A stretch of 8,071 nucleotides of DNA, taken from assembly GCA_002405435.1 (NCBI GenBank), contig DHLU01000246.1, forward strand, positions 1 to 8,071, read 5' to 3'. Under the pieces are notes generated by a model. It made no database searches. It saw nothing but the letters and a program-made list of their open reading frames with translations, and had not been told where the DNA came from. Shown here in pieces: positions 1-7,000 of the stretch (position 1 is the stretch's first letter; the number at the start of each line of letters is the position of its first letter). A program made the translations under genes and the position numbers. The DNA is from Flavobacteriales bacterium UBA4660. GTDB taxonomy: Bacteria > Bacteroidota > Bacteroidia > Flavobacteriales_D > Sanyastnellaceae.

Positions 1-1170
1 GTACTGGGTGAAATTGAAGGCGTGAAGGAAAAGTTGCGTCGCCTTGAGACCCGTCCTGAAATCGCCCGGGAATCGGATGGACTCCGTCAGGAACTGGCGC
101 GCCTTACCGGCGAAAAAGACCGCATCGAAGCGGAATTGCAAAAGGTCAAGGATGAAATTGCCACACGCAGTGCCCAGCTGGACGTCATGCGGGAAGATAC
201 CCGCAAGACGGAAGAGCGTCTGGTTGAGCTGAAAAAGCGCAAGCAGGAAATCGAACTGCTCGGCATTCATCCCACCGAATACGATTCTTCCGACAGCCTG
301 GATGAGATCTATCACAAGATCCGCCACAGCAGCACCGACCGCGAAACACTCAAGGTCAATAAAGACCGCAGCTTTGACCAGCTGCGTTACAAGACCAACA
401 GCGCGATCGCCGACGAGGGAGAGTTTATCAAATACATGGAGGATGAAATCGCCTGTATCACTGACAAGGAAAAGAGCATCGATGGCCTGCTGCAGAGCAT
501 CTCAACACAGTTTGCCAATCCGGCCTACAACCTGCGCAAGCGCTATGAAGAGTTCAAGGCCTTTGTGTACAACCGGTTCAATGAGTCGCTGGCCAAGACA
601 CGCATCTCCAATATCGAGTCGCTCAAGATTGAGTTGGTCGACAACAAGCGGGTGTTGTATGAGCTCGAGCGCATCTCGGCCATTCAAAACCTCAATGCAC
701 AACTGAGTTTTGAATTTGACCAGGGCGAAGACCTCCGCATTCTCAATGAATACCTTGACGGCGGAAAGAAACTCAGTTTTGAGGACCTGTTCGATATCGA
801 ACTTGTACTCGACGTTAAGGGCCACCTCAAGCGGGTTGACCTTAAAGAACAGGTGGAATCAGATGGTACCGACAGGATGATCAGGCTGGTCATTGTCATG
901 GCAATCATCAACCGGCTGGCGATAAGTGACGTAATGAACAAAACCGTGCTGTTTATCGATGAGATAGGTACCATAGACGAGCAAAACAGGCCGCAGCTGG
1001 TTCAGTTCTGCAACGAGCACAATTTCATTCACATTTTCGCCGCCCCCCAGCCTTACGACGGATTCTCTAAGTATTACTTCATCTTCCGGTCAAAAGGCAA
1101 AATCAATGTAAACGACAAGCAACACGCCGTTCGCCGAGAGGCCATGGCGGGCAATTCATCAACCCTCTAA
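1..1170 (+). CDS. SMC/MukB-MksB-like coiled-coil ATPase, C-terminal part (5' truncated by window)
   Basis: The frame is open from base 1, so the gene starts upstream; the GTG at 22 is only an internal valine codon. 389 residues are visible. Residues 1 to about 85 are heptad-like, rich in Glu/Lys/Arg/Leu, and read as the distal end of a long coiled coil. A mostly helical segment follows, then an ABC-type head half: a C-loop-like block ESDGTDRM (nt 856-879) and, about 30 residues on, a Walker B TVLFIDEIGTID (nt 943-978) with the expected Asp-Glu pair. The Walker A half must lie upstream. This layout matches the C-terminal halves of MukB/MksB/JetC and DUF3584-type SMC-like ATPases. The canonical LSGGQ signature is absent, and the usual H-loop histidine is not obvious (the block reads HIFAAPQP). 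Kleisin-like and MksE-like genes follow directly, so it is probably the motor of a loop-extruding complex acting on DNA in the cytoplasm. ATPase class is fairly sure; exact subfamily is inferred. Confidence 0.7.
   Translation, partial: VLGEIEGVKEKLRRLETRPEIARESDGLRQELARLTGEKDRIEAELQKVKDEIATRSAQLDVMREDTRKTEERLVELKKRKQEIELLGIHPTEYDSSDSLDEIYHKIRHSSTDRETLKVNKDRSFDQLRYKTNSAIADEGEFIKYMEDEIACITDKEKSIDGLLQSISTQFANPAYNLRKRYEEFKAFVYNRFNESLAKTRISNIESLKIELVDNKRVLYELERISAIQNLNAQLSFEFDQGEDLRILNEYLDGGKKLSFEDLFDIELVLDVKGHLKRVDLKEQVESDGTDRMIRLVIVMAIINRLAISDVMNKTVLFIDEIGTIDEQNRPQLVQFCNEHNFIHIFAAPQPYDGFSKYYFIFRSKGKINVNDKQHAVRREAMAGNSSTL
856..978 (+). other. ABC-head motifs: C-loop variant and Walker B
   Basis: The ATPase head carries ESDGTDRM (856-879) in the position of the ABC signature loop and TVLFIDEIGTID (943-978) as Walker B plus D-loop. 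The Asp codon is at 958-960 and the putative catalytic Glu at 961-963. The hydrophobic stretch between them (IRLVIVMAIINRLA) corresponds to the helix after the signature loop. The GT in place of GGQ resembles MukB/DUF3584-type heads more than canonical Smc, a comparison made from memory of the families. Confidence 0.6.
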
Positions 1171-1184
1171 ACCCCTGCACCAGT

Positions 1185-1289
1185 ATGTATATGGAAGAAA
1201 CGGAAAGCCTGTCTGTTATGGCAGGACTCGATAAATTGAGGTTTCATTTAGTTGAAGAAGAAACGGAGGAACAAACGCCCGTCGTATGA
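1185..1289 (+). CDS. Small acidic ORF (34 aa) between ATPase and kleisin genes, ATGA-coupled
   Basis: An ATG at 1185, 15 bases after the ATPase stop, opens a 34-codon frame ending in TGA at 1287-1289; a second in-frame ATG at 1191 would give 32 aa. The peptide starts MYMEETESLSVMAGLDK and ends in a Glu/Thr-rich tail (VEEETEEQTPVV). It is strongly acidic, with no signal peptide or membrane segment. Its stop overlaps the start of the next gene as ATGA (1286-1289), the classic arrangement for translational coupling. It fills the gap that would otherwise separate two operon genes. I do not recognise the sequence. It could be a small subunit or regulator of the complex, a leader peptide setting kleisin translation, or chance. 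No Shine-Dalgarno is seen, which is normal in Bacteroidota. Confidence 0.45.
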   Translation: MYMEETESLSVMAGLDKLRFHLVEEETEEQTPVV

Positions 1290-2491
1290 TTAAGGCCGAA
1301 CCGCGTACCATATTGAGTTTTCTGCACACCTACTTTGAGGTCGTGCACGATTTGTTCGCCATCCAGTCGGAAGACGGCATCATCCGTAAGGAGATGCTCA
1401 ACCGTGTGTGTGAGCGCCACGGAAGTTTTATTCAGGCCAAGCTGCGTGATTACCGGGTGGTCAGGCCGGTGGGGGAGGATTTTGAGATGCGCGACGCGTA
1501 TTTCAAGATGATGGAGTTCTTGCTGCTCGAATTCAAACCGCTACTGCCGGAGACCATTGAGAAATACATGATGAGTATTTCCGAGTTGTTTCTCAAGATC
1601 CGGCGCAGCATCGCCCAGCAGAGTGACCGGGATATTCTGCAGGAAAGGGTTAAAAACCTCAACCAGCAGATCAGGGAATTCGTTGACATGGTAGAGAAGA
1701 ATACGTGGCGGCTGCTCAACGAAACCCGCGATCTCAAATCCAATATCGAGCGAATTGAATACCGGGACAAGGTGCACAAAGCCTCTTTCTGGATAGAATA
1801 CTACATCCTTCCGCTCAACAAGATACTCGATGTAAATCACGCAGACAGTATTGCCCAGAAACTCATCGAAATCAGCGAGTTTGCCAACAGGGGCCGGCTA
1901 GACTTTGCGGAAGAAACCGTGCGCAGTGAGTTTGAAAAACTCTATGTGCAGCTGCTCCAGACCAACGGTGACTTGCTCCGTCAGTCGAAAATTCTTACCA
2001 ATGAGTTGCTGCCGCTGCTGGAGCGCATCCGCACCGAATCACTCATTCTCACCGGCTGGATTGAGTTTTTGAGAAATCCTTACAAGGCTGCTGTTCCTCC
2101 GCTGCTGAAATCGCAGCGGGGTTTGGTGTACGCGAAAGACATGCTCTACAAGGTGCGTGAGTTTTTTCAGCAATTTGAGCATCCCGAAAACGTGTACCTT
2201 GAAGAAGATGATGCTCCGTTCGACAAGTGGATTTTTGACCGTGAGTTGTACAAGTCGAAGTTGAACGCAGAGTTGCCGGTACCCGACTTTTTCAACTGGT
2301 GCGTCAAGGAGCTGGGGGCGAGTTTTCCTGAAATAGAAACAGAAAAATTCTTTGCGATGACGGGCCTGATCTTCGATGAAGAGTTCAGCATAGAGTACAA
2401 CCCTGAAGGCGCCCGCGCCGGTATCCGCACAACCACCTCGCAGCTTACTGTGCCGCTCCTGCGGATTGAAGCATCAGAAAAAATCAAATAA
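1286..2491 (+). CDS. Kleisin-like (MksF/MukF/JetA-type) condensin subunit, putative
   Basis: A 401-aa, almost wholly helical, charged protein without signal peptide or membrane segment. The start is forced: in this frame a TGA lies at 1253-1255 and the first start codon after it is the ATG at 1286, which overlaps the stop of the small upstream ORF (ATGA). Residues about 1-65 could form a winged-helix-like N-terminal domain. Residues about 70-270 hold long amphipathic helices (for example QERVKNLNQQIREFVDMVEK), and the last 60-70 residues form another compact domain ending in strands (FSIEYNPE...LTVPLLRIE). N- and C-terminal compact domains around a helical middle, at about 400-450 aa, fit kleisins such as MukF/MksF/JetA, which bridge the two ATPase heads. 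The neighbours, an SMC-like ATPase before and an MksE-like protein after, are the main support; no catalytic motif is seen. Function is inferred from architecture and context. Confidence 0.5.
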   Translation: MIKAEPRTILSFLHTYFEVVHDLFAIQSEDGIIRKEMLNRVCERHGSFIQAKLRDYRVVRPVGEDFEMRDAYFKMMEFLLLEFKPLLPETIEKYMMSISELFLKIRRSIAQQSDRDILQERVKNLNQQIREFVDMVEKNTWRLLNETRDLKSNIERIEYRDKVHKASFWIEYYILPLNKILDVNHADSIAQKLIEISEFANRGRLDFAEETVRSEFEKLYVQLLQTNGDLLRQSKILTNELLPLLERIRTESLILTGWIEFLRNPYKAAVPPLLKSQRGLVYAKDMLYKVREFFQQFEHPENVYLEEDDAPFDKWIFDRELYKSKLNAELPVPDFFNWCVKELGASFPEIETEKFFAMTGLIFDEEFSIEYNPEGARAGIRTTTSQLTVPLLRIEASEKIK

Positions 2492-2516
2492 GCGAAAAGC
2501 AACAACGTTACACACC

Positions 2517-3056
2517 ATGGTATATCCCAAAGACCACCGCCATATCACCGACGACCTGATGTCGGGCAAATTCATACTGGCCAGCCACGAGACTTTTGCC
2601 AGCCTCAAGGAAAACGCGGATTTCTATACCGACTTTTTCAAGCAGTCATTCAATTATGAGCTCATCATCAAGAGCGATTATGCTTACCTGCTTTCTAAAG
2701 AGACCAACGAAAATTTTTCTCGTGATGTGTGCATCTTCATTGCCGTGCTCAGCTATGAACTTGACCGCGACGGTAAAAACTTTATGGATGCCCTCGAGTT
2801 CAGCGAGTTTACGATAGAGGAGGTGGACCGCTACTTTGAAAACACGTCTTTTATCGACCTGATTGAAAGCAACAAGCAGTTGCGCGATGCTGAGGGCCGC
2901 AGGCATCTCATCAATGCCATGACCCGCCGCCACATTGCCCATAAGAATTTTGAGGACCGGTTTACGTTTACGCCGGCCTACAAGATGTTCATCGATTTCG
3001 CAAAGGAACTTGCGCTCAAACGCATGGGCGGTGAACTGCAGCCGGTAATGAACTGA
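2517..3056 (+). CDS. MksE/MukE-like (KITE-type) condensin subunit, putative
   Basis: A 179-aa soluble protein starting at ATG 2517, 25 bases after the kleisin stop. A longer reading from TTG 2466 would add 17 residues overlapping the previous gene, but these are Lys/Ser-rich and look non-coding, so ATG is preferred. The pattern 'LMSGKFI...NADFYTDFFKQSFNYEL...YAYLLSKETNENFSRD', followed by a hydrophobic helix (VCIFIAVLSYELDRDG), resembles the winged-helix N-terminal part of MukE/MksE/JetB. A second helix-rich domain ends with the segment around FEDRFTFTPAYKMFIDFAKEL. Proteins of this class dimerise and bind the kleisin, regulating the SMC ATPase. It is the last gene of the operon and faces the convergent LOG gene 23 bp away. 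The resemblance is recalled, not computed; context strengthens it. Confidence 0.55.
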   Translation: MVYPKDHRHITDDLMSGKFILASHETFASLKENADFYTDFFKQSFNYELIIKSDYAYLLSKETNENFSRDVCIFIAVLSYELDRDGKNFMDALEFSEFTIEEVDRYFENTSFIDLIESNKQLRDAEGRRHLINAMTRRHIAHKNFEDRFTFTPAYKMFIDFAKELALKRMGGELQPVMN

Positions 3057-3079
3057 GTCTTGCCGGCGGTTTTAGCGTC

Positions 3080-3787
3080 TTAGAAGTTGGGCTTGAGCAG
3101 GTATTGGGAGTAGAATTTGTCGATTTCTTCAACGGCCTCGTCGGCGTTGTCTACCAGCACGAAAAGATACATGTCGTCCGGGTTGACGTTCATTTCCCGT
3201 TCGAGCAGCACGGCGCGGATCCAGTCAATCAGCCCAGCCCAGAAAGATTTACCTACCAAAATAATGGGAAAACGGCCAATCTTATCCGTCTGGATGAGTG
3301 TAAGGGCTTCAAACAGTTCGTCCAGTGTGCCGAAACCGCCCGGCATCACGATAAATCCCTGGCTGTATTTGATGAACATCACCTTGCGAACAAAGAAGTA
3401 GTCGAAATTGATGTTTTTATCTGCATCTATATAGGGGTTGGATGTTTGTTCGAACGGAAGTTTGATGTTGAGCCCTACTGAGGTTCCGCCGCCGTCGCGC
3501 GCACCCTGGTTGGCGGCCTCCATGATGCCGGGTCCGCCACCGGTAATTACCCCATAGCCTTTTGAAACCAATTTATTGGCAATATCCCTGGCCTCTTTGT
3601 AGTATGGGTTGTCGGGTTTGGTGCGGGCACTGCCGAAGATCGAAACGCAGGGGCCGATCTGGCTCATGCGCTCATAGCCTTCTACAAATTCTCCCAGTAT
3701 CTTAAAAATACTCCAGGCATCATTGCTCTTTACTTCATTCCATGAGCGTTGCTTGAATTTTCGCGTTATACGCGCATCTTTCTCCAT
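3080..3787 (-). CDS. LOG-family protein (TIGR00730-type nucleotide 5'-monophosphate phosphoribohydrolase)
   Basis: A 235-aa Rossmann-fold cytoplasmic protein with both hallmark motifs of the LOG/'lysine decarboxylase-like' family: GGGPGIMEA (residues 83-91) and PGGFGTLDE (149-157). The catalytic glutamate is in the second motif, with an Arg in FFVRK (residue 134) in the usual place for substrate phosphate/base contacts. Family members hydrolyse the N-glycosidic bond of nucleoside monophosphates, releasing ribose 5-phosphate and the free base, and can make free cytokinins from cytokinin ribotides. Older 'lysine decarboxylase' labels are wrong. Residues 1-40 are a charged leader before the first strand (CVSIFGSARTKP), as in many Bacteroidota homologues. 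ATG (CAT at 3785-3787) is a good start. It appears monocistronic: convergent with the SMC operon and divergent from the secreted-protein gene. Its physiological substrate cannot be told from sequence. Confidence 0.93.
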   Translation of the reverse strand: MEKDARITRKFKQRSWNEVKSNDAWSIFKILGEFVEGYERMSQIGPCVSIFGSARTKPDNPYYKEARDIANKLVSKGYGVITGGGPGIMEAANQGARDGGGTSVGLNIKLPFEQTSNPYIDADKNINFDYFFVRKVMFIKYSQGFIVMPGGFGTLDELFEALTLIQTDKIGRFPIILVGKSFWAGLIDWIRAVLLEREMNVNPDDMYLFVLVDNADEAVEEIDKFYSQYLLKPNF

Positions 3788-3967
3788 ACGGTGCTTTAAT
3801 TGTGAATCAGATATCAGGTGCCTTGTTTACCGGCGACCGGGCGAAGTAACGACATTTCTGCCTGAACAGTTGCATTCACCTGTTTCAGACCCGCGGTTAC
3901 TGAAACAATGGGGTAACTTACTGCGTATCTTAGCGTTGATTTGAAACCAACTACCAACACTGCCTTC
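3788..3967. promoter_or_regulatory. Divergent intergenic region with putative promoters
   Basis: 180 bp between the start of the LOG gene (- strand) and the start of the large secreted-protein gene (+ strand); both promoters should lie here. For the + strand gene, TATCTTAG (3926-3933) is one mismatch from the Bacteroidota -7 element TAnnTTTG and lies 35 bases before the ATG. TTGATTTG (3936-3943) is another one-mismatch candidate. No convincing -33 element accompanies either. No convincing element was found for the - strand gene. No Shine-Dalgarno precedes the ATG at 3968. The region also contains the spaced CTGAAACAG-type motifs annotated separately. Confidence 0.35.
3862..3907. promoter_or_regulatory. 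Three CTGAA(A)CAG-type motifs at 19-bp spacing, including an 8-bp perfect inverted repeat
   Basis: CTGAACAG (3862-3869), TGTTTCAG (3881-3888) and CTGAAACA (3900-3907). The second and third are perfect reverse complements with an 11-base spacer that contains CCGCGG. The first matches the same element with one A missing. Starts are 19 bp apart each time (direct, inverted, direct). The cluster lies just upstream of the candidate -7 elements of the large gene. It could be an operator for a dimeric regulator or a hairpin in a longer 5' UTR; no follow-on T-run supports a terminator. Confidence 0.4.
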
Positions 3968-4042
3968 ATGAATAAATCACTGCTTTTTCGCGGGGGTCTG
4001 CTGGCCGCCTGCCTCCTTTTGCTGTTTGTTGCCGGTAATGCA
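3968..4042 (+). other. Signal peptide of the large secreted protein
   Basis: Residues 1-25: short basic n-region (MNKSLLFR), hydrophobic core (GLLAACLLLLFVAG) and a probable signal peptidase I site after GNA, leaving a mature N-terminal Gln. Export by Sec to the periplasm is expected, the first step of the T9SS route. Confidence 0.85.
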
Positions 4043-7000
4043 CAGTCTGAACGGGGCTGGCCCGACTTGATGGAAGACCCCGCCGTGCGTATTCAGGATG
4101 TGCGTGAGGCGTTCGACCGCGAGTGGGTGGGGAAGGAGATGGTGAAAGGCCGGGGCTACAAGCAATTTAAGCGCTGGGAGTATTTCATGGAGCAGCGCTG
4201 CTACCCGACCGGAGACCGTTTTGCGCCGGATGTGGTGCTGCGGGCCATGCAGGAGCGGCCCGAAATGTTTCTCAAAAACAACCTTCCCGGTATCTGGACC
4301 TACATTGGCAACACCTCGATCCCCGGGGGGGGCGGCGGCGCCGGACGCGTTAACAGTGTACGCCCCTTGCCGGGCAGCACCACCACCTTCTTTGCCTGCG
4401 CCCCTGCCGGCGGTGTGTGGAAGACCACCAATACCGGTGGATCGTGGACCCTGCTCAATACCGACCAGTTGGCTTCCATTGGTGTCAGCGATATTGCCAT
4501 TGACCCTTCCAATACCAATATCCTCTACATAGCCACAAGCGACGGAGATGCCGGCGATACCTATTCGATTGGCGTACTCAAATCGACGGATGGCGGCAAC
4601 ACCTGGAACAGCACAGGGCTCAATTGGCAGGTAACCCAGACCCGCGTCATCAACCGCCTGCTGATTCATCCGACCAATACCCAGATTCTTATCGCCGCCA
4701 CCAGTGATGGTATTTACCGTACTACCAATGGGGGTACCACGTGGACACAGGAGCTGGCGGGGTCGTACAAAGACCTCAAATTCAAGCCTGGTTCACCTGC
4801 AACCGTCTATACCACGGGTAATAGTGATGACTTTTTCTATTCATCCGACACGGGCGACAGCTGGACGCAGGTAACCTCGGGCCTGCCTACCAGCGGGGTC
4901 AGCCGCATGTCGCTGGCCGTGAGTGCGGCCAACAGTAATTATGTCTACCTGCTGGCGGGAAACAATTCCAACTACGGCCTTTTCGGTGTGTACCGTTCGA
5001 CCAACAGCGGACTTACCTGGACACAGCAGGCCGATGCATCGCCCAACCTGCTTACCTGGGACGAAAACGGAACAGGCTCGGGTGGACAGGCCTGGTATGA
5101 CCTTTCGCTGGAATGTGACCAGGAAGACGCCAACATCATCTTTGTCGGTGGCGTCAATACCTGGCGATCGCTGGATGGCGGTATTAATTGGACCTGTATT
5201 GGCCATTGGTATGGGGCCGCAGGCATTCCTTATGTGCATGCCGACATTCACTCACTGACCTACCTGCCCGGCACCAATACCCTGCTCGTGGGCAGCGACG
5301 GCGGCGTTTTCCGCACCACCAACAACGGTGGCACCTTCGCCGACATTTCTTCCAACCTGCAAATTGGCCAGCAATACAGGCTCGGCAACTCCGTCACCAA
5401 CGCCAACCGTGTGCTGACGGGATGGCAAGACAATGGCACCAACCTGAAGGACGGAGCATCCTGGAACCGGGTCATAGGCGGAGATGGTTTTGAAAGCATC
5501 ATCGACCCCACCAATGCCAACACCATGTACGGTGCCCTTTACTACGGCGGTATCTTCAAAACCACCACGGGTCCGGGTGGCTTCAACCAGATTGTCGGCT
5601 ACGGCGGAGCGGGCGTCAACGAAAACGGTGCCTGGCTTACGCCCTATGTGCTCGGCACTGATCCCAACCACCTGTATATCGGAAAATCCACCGTGTACCG
5701 CTCGACCAATGGCGGGGCCTCGTTTACAGCCCTGGGGGCCTTCGGATCGGGCAGCATCAACGCACTGGCCGTGGCACCATCCAACAACAATTTTATCTAC
5801 GCGTCGAAAGCCGGTGCGCTCTGGCGCAGCACCGACGGCACCAACTTCACGTCAGTGGGCGGCATGCCGGGTAACTACATCACCTACATCGCCGTGCATC
5901 CGACTAACCCGAATACCGTTTGGCTGACTTTTTCGGGCTATGACAATGGGGTAAAGGTGTACCAGAGCACCAACGGAGGTACGAGCTGGACGAATATCTC
6001 AGGCACGCTGCCCAATATTCCGGCCAACTGCATTACCTACCAGGTCGGGTCTAACGATGGGATTTACGTGGGTACCGATGCGGGCGTGTATTACCGCGAC
6101 AATACCATCGGAACCTGGACGCCCTACATGAACGGGTTGCCCAATGTGGTGGTGAGTGAACTGGAGATCCATTATGCTACAGGTACCATCCGCGCCGCTA
6201 CCTATGGCCGCGGTTTGTGGAGTGCACCGCTCTATACCCTGCCTGCCACCGATGCGGCCTTGCTCGAGGTATTGTCACCCGCAGGTACACTGTGTGCCAC
6301 GACGTTGACGCCTCAGTTTACCCTGTCCAACGCAGGCAACAATACGCTTACTTCTGCCACCATTCAGTACACCGTGTCGGGCCAGTCTCCTTTGAGTTTC
6401 AACTGGACGGGCAGCCTGGCGACAGGAAATGCTACCACCGTTTCGCTGCCCTCACTGGACTACGGTACAGGTTCATTTCCCATCACCTTTACCCTCACGT
6501 CGGTCAACGGCAGTGTGGGTGATGACAACCCCTCTAACAATGCCCTGAGCGCCCCGTATGTGGTTACGGGCGGCACCAATGATGTGACGCTTACACTCAG
6601 CACCGACTGCTGGGGTAATGAGACCACCTGGACCGTAACCGATGCATTGGGAAATGTAGTGTACAGTGGCGGACCGTATACCTCGCTGTCTACCTTCACC
6701 ATACCCATGTGCTTACCGAATGGTTGTTTCAGCCTGAATGTATTCGACTCCTATGGCGACGGCATGGCAGGAAGTCTTTTCGGCTGTGCCACCAACGGAA
6801 ACTATTTCATCACGGATGACGACTCCGGCTACCTGCTGGCGGGTATGACCACGGCCAGTTTTGGCAGTGCAGCCTCCCACAGTTTCTGCGTGCCTTTTGT
6901 GGTCGTTACCGGCTGCACAGACCCGCAGGCAGACAACTATAATCCTGCCGCCAACCTGGATGACGGTTCGTGCACCTACAGCTGTGTCAGCCATACCCTG

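Noticed and set aside
2466..2516. Upstream TTG start for the MksE-like gene
   Set aside because: It would overlap the kleisin gene by 26 bases and add a Lys/Ser-rich tail unlike the family; ATG at 2517 gives a family-like N-terminus.
3041..3073. Possible terminator between the convergent genes (GCCGG ... CCGGC followed by TTTT)
   Set aside because: Only a 5-bp stem with a loop of 17 bases that includes the stop codon of the MksE-like gene, and the T-run is short. Too weak to call.
3968..4012. Lipobox-like L-A-A-C at residues 12-15 of the secreted protein (lipoprotein signal)
   Set aside because: The hydrophobic core before the Cys is too short (an Arg sits at residue 8) and the strongly hydrophobic LLLLFVAG follows it; a type I signal peptide cut after GNA fits better.
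3977..4669. Long minus-strand open frame (230 codons) opposite the start of the secreted-protein gene
   Set aside because: It lies entirely antisense to the signal peptide and propeller, is rich in low-complexity Gly/Ala/His/Pro and has no recognisable domain. Explained by the GC-rich, Thr/Asn/Gly-rich codon use of the real gene.
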